From the NCBI RefSeq assembly GCF_030269365.1, contig NZ_BSTF01000001.1, positions 806,001 to 870,000 on the forward strand: DNA of 64,000 nt, read 5' to 3'. The translations under genes were made by a program, and so were the position numbers. The stretch comes from Lentzea sp. NBRC 102530 (GTDB lineage Bacteria > Actinomycetota > Actinomycetes > Mycobacteriales > Pseudonocardiaceae). A model generated the notes under the pieces. That model saw nothing but the letters and a program-made list of their open reading frames with translations, did not search any database and was not told where the DNA came from. Shown piece after piece: positions 1-8,747 of the stretch (its first letter is position 1; every line of letters begins with the position of its first letter).

Positions 1-1
1 G

Positions 2-751
2 AGCGAGGTGCCGGGCATGTGCGGCGTCGTCGACGGCGGCATCGTGCCGGGACTCTGGGGCTACGAGGCCGGGCAGAGCGGCGTCGGCGACATCTTCGCG
101 TGGTTCCTGCGCAACCAGGTGCCGCCCGCCTACCACGAGCAGGCCCACGAACGCGGCATCGACGTGCACGAGCTGCTCTCGGAACTGGCCTCGGCCCAGG
201 AGGTCGGCGAGCACGGGCTCGTCGCGCTCGACTGGCACAGCGGCAACAGGTCCGTGCTGGTCGACCACGAACTGTCCGGTGTCGTGGTCGGGCAGACCCT
301 GGCCACCAAGGCCGAGGACGTCTACCGCGCGTTGCTGGAGGCAACGGCGTTCGGCACCCGCGTCATCGTGGACACGTTCACCAAGTCGGGTGTTCCGGTC
401 ACCGAGCTCGTGATCGCGGGAGGGCTCACCAAGAACGCCCTGCTCATGCAGATCTACGCCGACGTCGTGAACCTGCCGCTGTCGGTGATCGGCTCGGCGC
501 AGGGGCCCGCGCTCGGGTCCGCGATGCACGCCGCCGTCGCCGCCGGTGCGCACGGGGACATCCGCGAGGCCGCCGCGGCGATGGGATCGGTGCGCCGCAA
601 CGTCTACCTGCCCCAGGAGAAGAACGTCGAGGCGTACCAACGGCTCTTCGCCGACTACCTGGAGCTGCACGACTACTTCGGTCGCGGTGCCAACGATGTC
701 ATGCACCGGCTGCGCGGCTACCGGCGTGCCGCCCTGGAGGGGAAGAGCTGA
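2..751 (+). CDS. araB: Ribulokinase, C-terminal part
   Basis: This is the last ~249 residues of L-ribulokinase, which phosphorylates L-ribulose in the cytoplasm in L-arabinose catabolism. The reading frame is open to the left edge, so the N-terminal half lies outside the window. The visible part holds the FGGY-kinase C-terminal domain, with the glycine-rich nucleotide-site segment VIAGGLTKNALLMQIYADV (about residues 137-155 from the GTG at 8) and an ALGSAMHAAVAAG segment. Its TGA overlaps the araD ATG by one base, so the genes are translationally coupled. Identity is confident from the motifs and the araD-araA neighbours. Confidence 0.95.
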   Translation, partial: SEVPGMCGVVDGGIVPGLWGYEAGQSGVGDIFAWFLRNQVPPAYHEQAHERGIDVHELLSELASAQEVGEHGLVALDWHSGNRSVLVDHELSGVVVGQTLATKAEDVYRALLEATAFGTRVIVDTFTKSGVPVTELVIAGGLTKNALLMQIYADVVNLPLSVIGSAQGPALGSAMHAAVAAGAHGDIREAAAAMGSVRRNVYLPQEKNVEAYQRLFADYLELHDYFGRGANDVMHRLRGYRRAALEGKS

Positions 752-1404
752 TGTCACCCACGGCAGAGCTGCGCCGCACGGTCGCCGACCTGCACCGCGA
801 GCTGACCCGCTACGAACTCGTGAGCTGGACCGCGGGCAACGTGTCGGCCAGGGTGCCCGGCCACGAGCTGATGGTGATCAAGCCCTCCGGGGTGTCCTAC
901 GACGAACTCGGGCCGCACGCCATGGTCGTGACGGACCTGCACGGCAAGCTCGTCGAAGGCGAACTCGCGCCGTCCAGCGACACGGCGGCGCACGCGTACG
1001 TGTACCGCCACATGCCCGACGTCGGCGGAGTCGTGCACACGCATTCTCCTTACGCCACAGCGTGGGCGGCGCGCGGTGAGCCGATCCCGTGCGTGCTCAC
1101 GATGATCGCGGACGAGTTCGGCGGCGACATCCCCGTCGGCCCGTTCGCGCTGATCGGCGACGACTCGATCGGCAAGGGCATCGTCGACACCCTCAGCACC
1201 AGCAGGTCGAAGGCCGTGCTGATGCGCAACCACGGCCCGTTCACCGTCGGCGCGACCGCCGTCAAGGCGGTGAAGGCCGCGGTGCTGCTCGAGGACGTCG
1301 CCCGCACCGTCCACTTCGCACTCCAGCTCGGCACGCCCGACGTGATCGATCCGCAGCACGTCGACCGGCTCTACGAGCGCTACCAGAACGTTTACGGCCA
1401 GTGA
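751..1404 (+). CDS. araD: L-ribulose-5-phosphate 4-epimerase
   Basis: A 217-residue class II aldolase-family epimerase that converts L-ribulose 5-phosphate to D-xylulose 5-phosphate, linking arabinose to the pentose phosphate pathway. It shows the family's GNVSAR segment near residue 31, the substrate-binding IKPSG, the zinc-ligand motif HTH in [13 protein letters not shown], and a third His in RNHGPFTVG. The length is normal for bacterial AraD. The ATG at 751 overlaps the araB stop codon. araA follows after a 17-bp gap that carries an AAGGAGA ribosome-binding site. Confidence 0.96.
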   Translation: MSPTAELRRTVADLHRELTRYELVSWTAGNVSARVPGHELMVIKPSGVSYDELGPHAMVVTDLHGKLVEGELAPSSDTAAHAYVYRHMPDVGGVVHTHSPYATAWAARGEPIPCVLTMIADEFGGDIPVGPFALIGDDSIGKGIVDTLSTSRSKAVLMRNHGPFTVGATAVKAVKAAVLLEDVARTVHFALQLGTPDVIDPQHVDRLYERYQNVYGQ

Positions 1405-1421
1405 GCCCAGAAGGAGAGCAC

Positions 1422-2924
1422 ATGCCGGACAAGCCCCAGATCTGGTTCCTCACCGGCAGCCAGCACCTCTACGGCCCCGAGACGCTCGACCAGGTCGCGG
1501 CCCAGTCCCAGCAGATCCGGCGGATGCTCGCCGATTCCGGCCGGATCAGCGCGGAGATCGTGTGGAAGCCGGTGCTGACCGACTCCGGCGCGATCCGCGG
1601 GGTCATGCAGGAGGCGAACACCGACCCGTCCTGCGTGGGCGTGATCGCGTGGATGCACACGTTCTCGCCGGCGAAGATGTGGATCACCGGCCTGGACCTG
1701 CTGCGCAAACCGTTGCTGCACCTGCACACGCAGCTCAACGAGGCGCTGCCGTGGTCCAGCATCGACATGGACTTCATGAACCTCAACCAGGCCGCGCACG
1801 GCGACCGCGAGTTCGCCTACGTGCAGACCCGCATCGGCGTGGCCCGCAAGACGGTCGCGGGCCACGCGAGCGACCCGGTGGTGGCGCAGCGCATCGACGG
1901 CTGGGCCCGTGCCGCCGCGGGTCTCGCCCACCTGCGGGGTCTGCGGCTCGCGCGGTTCGGCGACAACATGCGCGACGTCGCCGTGACCGAGGGCGACAAG
2001 GTGGAGGCGGAACTGCGGTTCGGCGTCTCGGTCAACACCTACGGCGTGAACGACCTGGTCGCCGTGGTCGACGCCGTGTCCGACGCCCGCATCGACCTGC
2101 TCGTCGCCGACTACGCCGACGCCTACCGGCTGTCCCCGGAGTTGGCGCGCGGGGGAGAGCGGCACGAGTCGTTGCGCTACGCCGCCCGCATCGAGATCGG
2201 CCTGCGGTCCTTCCTGGACGACGGCGGGTTCGGCGCCTTCACCACCAACTTCCAGGACCTGGGCGGCCTGCGGCAGTTGCCGGGGCTCGCCGTGCAACGC
2301 CTGATGGCCGACGGCTACGGCTTCGGCGGCGAGGGCGACTGGAAGACGTCCGCGCTGCTCGCGGCCGTGAAGGCGATGGGCACCGGCACGGGCCGCGGCA
2401 CGTCGTTCATGGAGGACTACACCTACCACTTCGGCCCGGGCACGCCGAAGATCCTCGGCGCGCACATGCTGGAGGTGTGCCCGACGATCGCGGCCGACCA
2501 GCCGTCGTGCGAGATCCACCCGCTGGGCATCGGCGACCGCGAGGACCCGGTGCGCCTGGTGTTCGACGCGGCCCCCGGCCCGGCCGTGGTGGTGGGTCTC
2601 GCCGACATGGGCGACCGCTTCCGCCTGGTGGCCAACGAGGTCACGGTCGTGCCCCCGGACGAGCCGCTGCCGAAGCTACCGGTGGCACGGGCCGTGTGGC
2701 AGCCGGCGCCGTCGCTCTCGACGTCCGCGGAGTGCTGGCTGACCGCGGGCGGCCCGCACCACACGGTGATGACGCAGGCCGTCGGGGCCGAGGTGCTGCG
2801 GGACTTCGCGCAGATGGCCGCCACGGAGCTGGTGCTGATCGACTCCGCGACGACCCCGGCGTCGTTCGCGGACCGGCTGCGCTGGAACTCGGCCTACCAC
2901 CGCCTGGCGGCCGGGATCAGCTGA
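1422..2924 (+). CDS. araA: L-arabinose isomerase
   Basis: A 500-residue cytoplasmic isomerase that converts L-arabinose to L-ribulose, the first step of the pathway. The start is fixed by AAGGAGA nine bases upstream of ATG. The N-terminus [12 protein letters not shown] is typical of AraA, and the metal-site regions are present: Glu in GGEGDWKT (about residue 306), Glu in FMEDYTYHF (about 331), His in [10 protein letters not shown] and the C-terminal GGPHHTVM. The gene ends the araB-araD-araA operon. Its last 31 bases overlap the 3' end of a convergent gene. The operon promoter lies outside the window, so its control cannot be read here. Confidence 0.97.
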   Translation: MPDKPQIWFLTGSQHLYGPETLDQVAAQSQQIRRMLADSGRISAEIVWKPVLTDSGAIRGVMQEANTDPSCVGVIAWMHTFSPAKMWITGLDLLRKPLLHLHTQLNEALPWSSIDMDFMNLNQAAHGDREFAYVQTRIGVARKTVAGHASDPVVAQRIDGWARAAAGLAHLRGLRLARFGDNMRDVAVTEGDKVEAELRFGVSVNTYGVNDLVAVVDAVSDARIDLLVADYADAYRLSPELARGGERHESLRYAARIEIGLRSFLDDGGFGAFTTNFQDLGGLRQLPGLAVQRLMADGYGFGGEGDWKTSALLAAVKAMGTGTGRGTSFMEDYTYHFGPGTPKILGAHMLEVCPTIAADQPSCEIHPLGIGDREDPVRLVFDAAPGPAVVVGLADMGDRFRLVANEVTVVPPDEPLPKLPVARAVWQPAPSLSTSAECWLTAGGPHHTVMTQAVGAEVLRDFAQMAATELVLIDSATTPASFADRLRWNSAYHRLAAGIS

Positions 2925-3724
2925 CGGGCGTGGAACTCCGCTATCTGGCGCCACATGGCGACCGGGTTGGAGTACATCGGGAGCTGGCCGCTGTGCGGGA
3001 TCTCGGCCAGCTCCACCCCGTGCGCGTCCAGCGTCGGCAGGTAGGACAGGCTCGCGCACTGCTCGCCGTAGAGGTACATGCGCGGGCAGGGCAGCGACAG
3101 GAACTTCGGCAGCAGGTTGCCGTGGTCGGCGAGTTCGACCATGGAGCGGAACAGGGTCGGCATGGCGCCCCGGTGGACCTTGGTGGGCAGGTTCGCGGCG
3201 TACAGGCCGCCGCCGTAGCAAGGGGTTTCGCGGCTGCGTTCGGCCAGGGCGAAGACGTAGCCCGCCGGGTCGCGGTGGTGCAGTGCCTCCCTGCTCAGCA
3301 CGCAGTCCTCTGGCGCCAGGATGCCCTTGATGTTCACGAAGCTCAGGACTCGGGCCGGTTCGGCGTGGGCGAGCAGGAGGGCGGTGAGGGCGCCGGTCAG
3401 ATGGCCGACGACGTGGAACTGGCCGATGCCCGCCCGGTCGAGCAGGGCCCGCGCGGTGTCGGCGAGGAACGGCAGGTCCACCTGGCCGAGGTCAGCGCAC
3501 TCGGTGGCACCCGCGCCCGGCGCGTCGTAGGCGAGGAACGAGCGGCCCGCGAAGTCGTGCCGCTGCAGGACGTCGAGGTAGTCCTCCTTGCTCGTGCCGA
3601 AGCCGTGCAGGAAGAGGACGGGGGCGTCGGTGCCCTCCCGGCGCTGCACCGCGGCGACCCGGAGGTTCACCCCCTGGACGCGCAGCGGGATCTGCTCGTG
3701 GACGACTCTGGCGGCCGTTGGCAT
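2894..3724 (-). CDS. Alpha/beta hydrolase-fold protein lacking the nucleophile serine
   Basis: A 276-residue protein without a signal peptide, with an alpha/beta-hydrolase layout: oxyanion motif [13 protein letters not shown] near residue 37, a nucleophile-elbow equivalent VVGHLTGAL near 105-113, and a C-terminal [11 protein letters not shown] containing the presumed catalytic His244. The elbow should read G-H-S-x-G; here Leu109 (codon CTG) replaces serine. It may be a non-hydrolytic binding or scaffold protein, or may use an unusual mechanism. The start at 3724 is preferred over an in-frame ATG 54 bases upstream because it aligns with the fold and has GGGGA in front. It is divergent from the secreted protein at 3879, with an arabinose-type operator between them, so it may belong to that regulon. 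Confidence 0.8.
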   Translation of the reverse strand: MPTAARVVHEQIPLRVQGVNLRVAAVQRREGTDAPVLFLHGFGTSKEDYLDVLQRHDFAGRSFLAYDAPGAGATECADLGQVDLPFLADTARALLDRAGIGQFHVVGHLTGALTALLLAHAEPARVLSFVNIKGILAPEDCVLSREALHHRDPAGYVFALAERSRETPCYGGGLYAANLPTKVHRGAMPTLFRSMVELADHGNLLPKFLSLPCPRMYLYGEQCASLSYLPTLDAHGVELAEIPHSGQLPMYSNPVAMWRQIAEFHARQLIPAARRW

Positions 3725-3787
3725 GGCTGTTCCCCGGTTCTTCGCAGGTGCAGGGACTGCGGAATGAATCGAGAGCATGCCACTACG

Positions 3788-3801
3788 TGTGAACGCTCAC
3801 A
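3788..3801. promoter_or_regulatory. Arabinose-type LacI operator (TGTGAACGCTCACA)
   Basis: A near-perfect 14-bp inverted repeat with the central CG step of LacI-family operators. It lies between the divergent genes that start at 3724 and 3879 and could control both. It belongs to the same site family as 4776-4789, 23491-23504, 33036-33049, 49151-49164 and 49207-49220. Confidence 0.7.
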
Positions 3802-3878
3802 AGTAGTTGAACCTTTCACTTTCCCGGTACGTATCCCGGAATGCCGGCACAAACGTCCCCTAGTCGTGAGGTTCGAAC

Positions 3879-4655
3879 ATGTCGAGAGCTCATGCGCTAC
3901 CCCAGCGGAACAAACGGGTGATCGTCGCCGGAATCGCCGTCGCCGCCACGCTGACGGCGGTCACCGCGGCTGTCGCGTTCGCCGGAGGGGAGACCGCGAG
4001 CGGTGCGATCGCGTGTCCCGCGCCGGTCGTCCCCGCCGTACCGGCGGCCGCGCAGGCCGAGGTGCAGCGGGAACTCGCCGGGCTCGACCGGCAGATCGCC
4101 GAGGCGAACGAGCGGTTGCGCACGTCGGCCGGTGAAGGTGGGCCGAACTTCGTGCAGAACGCGATCCTCGGTCCGCTTGCCAGCAAGCGGGTCGCGGCCC
4201 TGAACCGGATCGAGACCGCCATCGGCCGCGTGGCCGCGAAGCCCGAGGGACTGGAGAGGTTCGCCACCTGCGGCCTCGGCCAGGCTCCCGCGGTCTCGGC
4301 GCCGCCGTCCACGCGTCCGGCGCCCACGAGCGCGGGATCCACGCGACCGGCGCCCACGAGCGCGGCGGCCCAGGGCGTGATCGAGTGCCCGCTCCCGGTG
4401 CTGCAGAACGTTCCCGCGGCCGCGCGTGCCGAGGTCGACCGCGAGCTCGCCAACCTCGGCAAGCAGCTGGCCGAGGCGAACGAGCGGTTGCGCACGTCGG
4501 CCGGTCAGGGTGGGCCGAACTTCGTGCAGAACGCGATCCTGGGTCCGCTGGCGAGCAAGCGCACCGCCGCGCTCGACCGGATCGCGATCGCCATCGGCCG
4601 CGTGGACGCGCGGCCCCAGGGGCTGGAGCGCTTCGCCACCTGTTCGCTCAGGTAA
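3879..4655 (+). CDS. Secreted protein with two copies of an unrecognised 86-residue domain
   Basis: A 258-residue protein with an N-terminal hydrophobic export signal (about residues 14-36). The mature part is a duplication: residues 46-131 and 170-255 align without gaps, each beginning and ending with a Cys (46/131, 170/255) that could form a disulfide. Each copy contains the nearly invariant segments AEANERLRTSAG and GGPNFVQNAILGPLASKR and ends GLERFATC. A short linker with two RPAPTSA repeats joins them. I do not recognise the domain and see no enzyme motif. The gene sits behind an arabinose-type operator and directly upstream of a GH30 gene, so a role in arabinogalactan use at the cell surface is possible but only inferred. 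A terminator hairpin follows. Confidence 0.85.
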   Translation: MSRAHALPQRNKRVIVAGIAVAATLTAVTAAVAFAGGETASGAIACPAPVVPAVPAAAQAEVQRELAGLDRQIAEANERLRTSAGEGGPNFVQNAILGPLASKRVAALNRIETAIGRVAAKPEGLERFATCGLGQAPAVSAPPSTRPAPTSAGSTRPAPTSAAAQGVIECPLPVLQNVPAAARAEVDRELANLGKQLAEANERLRTSAGQGGPNFVQNAILGPLASKRTAALDRIAIAIGRVDARPQGLERFATCSLR

Positions 4656-4711
4656 CTCTCCTCGGGGTTCGAGCGGGCAGGCCCGTCTCCTCGGGGGCGG
4701 GCGTTCCCAGA

Positions 4712-4747
4712 GTCCTGCCGGGCGGGCGCGCCCCCGTCCGGCAGGAC
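4712..4747 (+). terminator. Hairpin terminator after the duplicated-domain gene
   Basis: A perfect 10-bp stem GTCCTGCCGG/CCGGCAGGAC (4712-4721 with 4738-4747) with a GC-rich 16-base loop and no T tract, as usual in high-GC actinomycetes. It ends one base before the next promoter's -35 box. Confidence 0.7.
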
Positions 4748-4748
4748 C

Positions 4749-4789
4749 TTGACTCGTCAGTAGGTTGTCGATAGTTGTTAGCGTGAACA
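4749..4789 (+). promoter_or_regulatory. GH30 promoter with overlapping arabinose-type operator
   Basis: A -35 box TTGACT (4749-4754), a 17-bp spacer and a -10-like TAGTTG (4772-4777) are overlapped by the operator TGTTAGCGTGAACA (4776-4789). Repressor binding there would cover the -10 region and the start of transcription. Confidence 0.7.
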
Positions 4790-4811
4790 TCGCCTGTTCA
4801 ACGGAGAACCG

Positions 4812-6782
4812 ATGGCCAGACTCGTTGCTCTGCTCGCCGCTTCGACGCTCGTGATCTCCACCGCGGCGCCCGCCACCGCCGCCGTCGAGACCGTCACGGT
4901 GAGACCGGATCCGACCTACCAGCAGGAGCCGTTCCAGGGCTGGGGCACGAGCCTGGTGTGGTTCGCCAACGCGACCGGCGGTTACCCGGACGCGATCCGG
5001 GACCAGCTGGCCGAGCTGCTGTTCGGCGAGGACGGGCTCAACCTGAACATCGCGCGCTACAACATCGGCGGCGGCAACGCCCCGGACGTGCCGCCGTACC
5101 TGCGGGCCGGCGCGGCGGTGCCCGGCTGGTGGAAGGCCCCGGCCGGCACCACGCGCACCGACACCGACTGGTGGAAGCCAGGTGACCCGCGCTTCTTCGA
5201 CGCCTCGGCGGATCCCCGGCAGCGGTGGTGGGTCGACCGGATCAAGCGCGACGTGACGCGCTGGGAGGCGTTCAGCAACTCCCCGCCGTGGTTCCAGACC
5301 GTGAGCGGGTACGTCTCCGGCGGCTTCGACCCGAACGCCGACCAGTTGCGGGAGGACCGCATCGGCGACTTCACCGCCTACCTCGCCCAGGCCTCGGCCG
5401 AGCTGGAACGCTCACACGGCATCAGGTTCGCGACGGTCGACCCGTTCAACGAGCCCAACACCCCGTACTGGCGCACGACGCTCGGCCAGGACGGAAACCC
5501 GACTGGCGGGCGGCAGGAAGGCGCCCACCTGGGTCCCACGCTGCAGGCGAAGGTGGTGCCCGCGATGGCGGAGGCGTTGCGCGCCAACCGGGTCGGAGCA
5601 ACCGTCTCCGCACCGGACGAGACCAACCCCGGCCTCTTCGCCGACGACTGGGCCGGGTATCCGGCGGCGGTGCGGGCTCAGGTCGGCCAGGTGAACGTGC
5701 ACACCTACGGCACGGCCCGCCGGACCTCCGCCCGCGACATCGCCAAGGGCGCCGGCAAGCCGCTGTGGATGAGCGAGGTCGACGGGCACTGGGGGACGGG
5801 GCAGAGCTTCACCAGCATGGACCCCGGCCTTGGCATCGCCGAGCGCGTGATCGACGACCTGCGCGAGCTGGAGCCGCGCGCCTGGCTGCTGTGGCAGGCC
5901 GTGGAGGACTACGACAACATGAAGCCGGGCGCCGAGTCGCCGGACGGGATGAACTGGGGCGTCGTGCAGATCCCGTTCGACTGCGGGCCCCAGGACACGC
6001 CCGCGACGTGCCCGGCGCGCGTGAACACGAAGTTCCACACGCTGCGCAATTTCACCCACTACGTGAAGCCCGGCGACCGCCTGGTGAAGGTCGACACGAC
6101 GACCGACGTGGCGGCGGTGCGCGGGAACGAGCTGAAGTCGTTGGTGCACTTGAACAAGAGTGCTCAGGCCCAGTCGGTGGTGCTGGACCTGTCCGCGTTC
6201 GCGTCGGTGCGGCCGGGCGCTTCCGTCCGTCCCGTGGTGACCGACGAGCACGGCGCTCTGGTGAAGGGTGCCCCGGTGCGCGTGCAGGACCGCAGGGCGA
6301 CGCTGTCCGTGCCCGCGCGGTCGGTCACGACCTTCGAGGTGAGCGGTGTCGGCGGGGTGGACCGGGCGGCCGCGCTCGGCGGCGACTACCGCTTGACCGG
6401 GGTGCAGAGCGGCAAGTCCCTCGCCCCGTCCGGAACCTCGCTCGTGCAGCGGACCACGGCGCAGTCCGCCGACCAGGTGTGGCGGGTCGAACGCCGCGGC
6501 GGTGGCTACGACAGCCGCGCCCAGTTCTCGATCACGAACGCCGCCACCGGACAACGGATCGCGGCCGGCGGCGGTGACGTCGTGCTGAGCAACGCGGACG
6601 GGCCTGCCGCGCGGTGGGTGCTCTCGTCCACGGGGGACGGGACGTGGACGTTCGTCAACGCCCAGAGCGGAAGTCTGCTCGACGTGGTCGGGGAGTCGCG
6701 TGAGGACGGTGCCCGGATCGGGCTGTACCACGCCACTTCGGGGGCGAACCAGCGTTGGGCGGTGTCCGGTGCGCGCGGCTAG
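4812..6782 (+). CDS. GH30-family secreted endo-beta-1,6-galactanase-like enzyme with C-terminal ricin-type lectin domain
   Basis: A 656-residue secreted glycoside hydrolase. A signal peptide ending near ATAA (residue 24) is followed by a GH30 TIM-barrel/beta-sandwich (about 26-505). The acid/base Glu214 is in DPFNEP and the nucleophile Glu322 in WMSEVDG. A C-terminal beta-trefoil (about 515-655, ending in an NQRWAV-type QxW repeat) resembles CBM13/ricin domains. The opening FQGWGTSLVWFANATGGYP matches the GH30 subgroup that cleaves beta-1,6-galactan side chains of arabinogalactan proteins. That fits the adjacent arabinose genes and the arabinose-type operator at its promoter. The exact substrate is inferred. 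The next gene starts 14 bases inside its 3' end. Confidence 0.88.
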   Translation: MARLVALLAASTLVISTAAPATAAVETVTVRPDPTYQQEPFQGWGTSLVWFANATGGYPDAIRDQLAELLFGEDGLNLNIARYNIGGGNAPDVPPYLRAGAAVPGWWKAPAGTTRTDTDWWKPGDPRFFDASADPRQRWWVDRIKRDVTRWEAFSNSPPWFQTVSGYVSGGFDPNADQLREDRIGDFTAYLAQASAELERSHGIRFATVDPFNEPNTPYWRTTLGQDGNPTGGRQEGAHLGPTLQAKVVPAMAEALRANRVGATVSAPDETNPGLFADDWAGYPAAVRAQVGQVNVHTYGTARRTSARDIAKGAGKPLWMSEVDGHWGTGQSFTSMDPGLGIAERVIDDLRELEPRAWLLWQAVEDYDNMKPGAESPDGMNWGVVQIPFDCGPQDTPATCPARVNTKFHTLRNFTHYVKPGDRLVKVDTTTDVAAVRGNELKSLVHLNKSAQAQSVVLDLSAFASVRPGASVRPVVTDEHGALVKGAPVRVQDRRATLSVPARSVTTFEVSGVGGVDRAAALGGDYRLTGVQSGKSLAPSGTSLVQRTTAQSADQVWRVERRGGGYDSRAQFSITNAATGQRIAAGGGDVVLSNADGPAARWVLSSTGDGTWTFVNAQSGSLLDVVGESREDGARIGLYHATSGANQRWAVSGARG

Positions 6783-7689
6783 CGGGGTGCTGGTGGTGGT
6801 TCTGCTGACCGGGGCGTGCACGGCGGAACCGCCGGTCTCGTCCCCGGTCACCACCACGCCCTGGAAGCCGCCCACGTTGGTCAACGAGCAGGTGCCCTAC
6901 GAGGGGGTGCTGCACGTCGTGCGGGACGTGGTCGACGGGCGGACCGTCGAGCTCGTGGACGGGCGGCGGGTGCAGATCGCGCAGGTGGCGGCGCCGGTGG
7001 GCTGTCAGGCGGAGCCGGCGCTCACCTTCGCGCGGACGACCCTGCTGGCCGGCACCGTGCGGATCAGCCCGGTGCGGTCCGGCGACGTGAGGCTGGAGCT
7101 GGAGGACGGCACGGACTACGCGGTGCTGGCGGTGCGGCAGGGCGTGCTGAAGGTGGAGGGCGTCGACGGTGGGCCGTTGCTGACCGCGGAGTCCGAGGCG
7201 GCCGCGGCGGGCAGGGGGGTGTGGGGGCCGGGCTGCGACATCCCCGGTTCCGGGAACGCCACCTCGGGCCAGTCCGTTCCCGGACCCACCGCACCCGGAC
7301 GCACCTCTGCTGCTCCTGCCCCGCCGACCGTCCGTCCTCCGGCCCCCACGACCGCGGTGCCCCCCGCGCGGACCTGTGCGGTCTCCTACCGCGTCACCGG
7401 TCAGTGGCCGGATGGGTTCCAGGCCAATGTGAGCGTGCGCAACACCGGCACGGCCCCCGTGGACGGCTGGACGCTGCGGTGGAGTTTCGCGAACGGCCAG
7501 GTCGTCACCGAGATGTGGAACGCGCGGGCACGGCAGTCCGGCGCTGTTGTGAGCGCGCTCAACGCCGACTACAACCCGCGCATCGCCCCCGGCGGTGAGG
7601 TGGTGATCGGGTTCAACGGCTCCGCGCGGTCCGGGAACGCGGCGCCCGGCTCGTTCACGCTCAACGGCCAGGCCTGCTCGGCCGGATGA
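6769..7689 (+). CDS. Lipoprotein joining a degenerate staphylococcal-nuclease-like domain to CBM2
   Basis: A 306-residue protein. The GTG at 6769 gives a short lipoprotein signal with lipobox LTGAC (Cys17); it overlaps the GH30 3' end. Residues about 46-160 follow the staphylococcal nuclease (SNase) fold pattern: VVDGRTVELVDGRRVQIAQV, then a helix with LTFARTTLLAGTV, and AAAAGRGVWG at the end. The catalytic positions are not kept: the usual V-R-L around the first catalytic Arg is VQI, and the usual D-x-PE is AAPVG. A Pro/Thr-rich linker leads to a CBM2 (about 202-306) with the bordering Cys residues. It looks like a surface-anchored cellulose-binding protein whose nuclease fold no longer cuts nucleic acid. 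The function is unknown. Confidence 0.78.
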   Translation: MRAASGVLVVVLLTGACTAEPPVSSPVTTTPWKPPTLVNEQVPYEGVLHVVRDVVDGRTVELVDGRRVQIAQVAAPVGCQAEPALTFARTTLLAGTVRISPVRSGDVRLELEDGTDYAVLAVRQGVLKVEGVDGGPLLTAESEAAAAGRGVWGPGCDIPGSGNATSGQSVPGPTAPGRTSAAPAPPTVRPPAPTTAVPPARTCAVSYRVTGQWPDGFQANVSVRNTGTAPVDGWTLRWSFANGQVVTEMWNARARQSGAVVSALNADYNPRIAPGGEVVIGFNGSARSGNAAPGSFTLNGQACSAG

Positions 7690-8673
7690 TCAGGCGCTCT
7701 CCCGCACCACGAGCGAGGAAGGGTAGAACGTCGCCCCGGAGGTGTCGCGCCGGTCGAGGACCGAGCACGCCGCCGCCGTGGCGATCTCCTCGACCGGGTG
7801 CGTGCTGGTGGTGAGCGCGGGGCGGCTCAGACCGGCGAACGCGATGTCGTCGAACCCGGCCACCGCCACGTCGCCCGGCACGCGCACACCGAGCGAGTGC
7901 AGTCCATCGAGGACACCGAGCGCGGTCAGGTCGCTCAACGCGAACACGGCGTCGGTGTCGGGCCAGCGCGCCATGATCTCGACGGCCGCCTCGGCGCCGC
8001 GCACCGCCGTGAAGTCGCCGACGACGACCCGGGGCTGCGCGCCGCTGTCGTGCAGGACCTTGCGGTACGCCTCGACGGCGCGGTCGCCGCAGGGCAGCCA
8101 CGACGGTCCGGTGACCATCGCGATGCGCTGCCGGCCGGTGTGCACGAGGTGCCGCACGACGCCGTCGGTGCCGGAGCGGTTGTCCACGTCGAACGACGGC
8201 ACACCTCGCGCGCCGACCCCGACCGCGGCGACCCGGCCGCGCAGGGAGCGCGGCACGGTCTCGAGCGCGGGCCGCGTCGGGTTCACCACGACCAGCCCGC
8301 CGAGGCCGCGGCTGCCGGCGAGGCGCGCGAGTGAGCCGGGGTCGTTCAGGGGTAGCCAGTGCAGCGAGACGCCGACCTCGCGTTCAGCGGCGACGTGCGC
8401 GGCCGAGGTCAGCACGCGGCCGACGTACGGGTCGTCGAGGACGGCCGCCGTGTGCCCGATGACGGCGATCGCGAGGCGCGTGCCCGTGCGCGTGACCAAC
8501 GCGCGGGCGGAGGCGTCCGGGACGTACCCGAGCGCGGCCACCGCCGCGGCGACCCGGTCCCTGGTGTGTTGTGATGCCGGTCCGTGTCCCGTGACGACGC
8601 GGGAGGCGGTCGCCCGGGACACGCCTGCGGCCCTGGCCACGTCGTCCAGTGTCGCGGTGCGTTCTGCCGTCAT
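7690..8673 (-). CDS. LacI-family transcriptional regulator
   Basis: A 327-residue regulator with an N-terminal LacI helix-turn-helix (DDVARAAGVSRATASRVVTG, residues 10-29), the hinge-helix equivalent near residue 55, and a periplasmic-binding-protein-like sensor domain with ALSDLTALGVLDGL and GFDDIAFAGLSRPALTT. It is divergent from the MFS gene at 8748, and a perfect LacI-type palindrome lies in the 74-bp intergenic region. It probably represses itself and the transporter. The effector sugar is not evident. Its 3' end abuts the convergent CBM2 lipoprotein gene with no gap. Confidence 0.93.
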   Translation of the reverse strand: MTAERTATLDDVARAAGVSRATASRVVTGHGPASQHTRDRVAAAVAALGYVPDASARALVTRTGTRLAIAVIGHTAAVLDDPYVGRVLTSAAHVAAEREVGVSLHWLPLNDPGSLARLAGSRGLGGLVVVNPTRPALETVPRSLRGRVAAVGVGARGVPSFDVDNRSGTDGVVRHLVHTGRQRIAMVTGPSWLPCGDRAVEAYRKVLHDSGAQPRVVVGDFTAVRGAEAAVEIMARWPDTDAVFALSDLTALGVLDGLHSLGVRVPGDVAVAGFDDIAFAGLSRPALTTSTHPVEEIATAAACSVLDRRDTSGATFYPSSLVVRESA

Positions 8674-8689
8674 CTGAACAGTATTGCGG

Positions 8690-8703
8690 TGGAAGCGCTT
8701 CCA
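8690..8703. promoter_or_regulatory. Palindromic LacI operator (TGGAAGCGCTTCCA)
   Basis: A perfect 14-bp palindrome with central CG between the divergent regulator (start 8673) and transporter (start 8748) genes. It differs from both the CebR-type and the arabinose-type sites in the window, so it is probably specific to the adjacent regulator. Confidence 0.8.
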
Positions 8704-8747
8704 TGTGTGGGCTGAGAACTTCAGTATCGAGAAAGGGAGGGACCGGG

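Noticed and set aside
1562..4135. A very long plus-strand open frame across araA and the next genes
   Set aside because: It is an Arg/Gly/Pro-rich shadow frame of real genes, a usual effect of high GC content.
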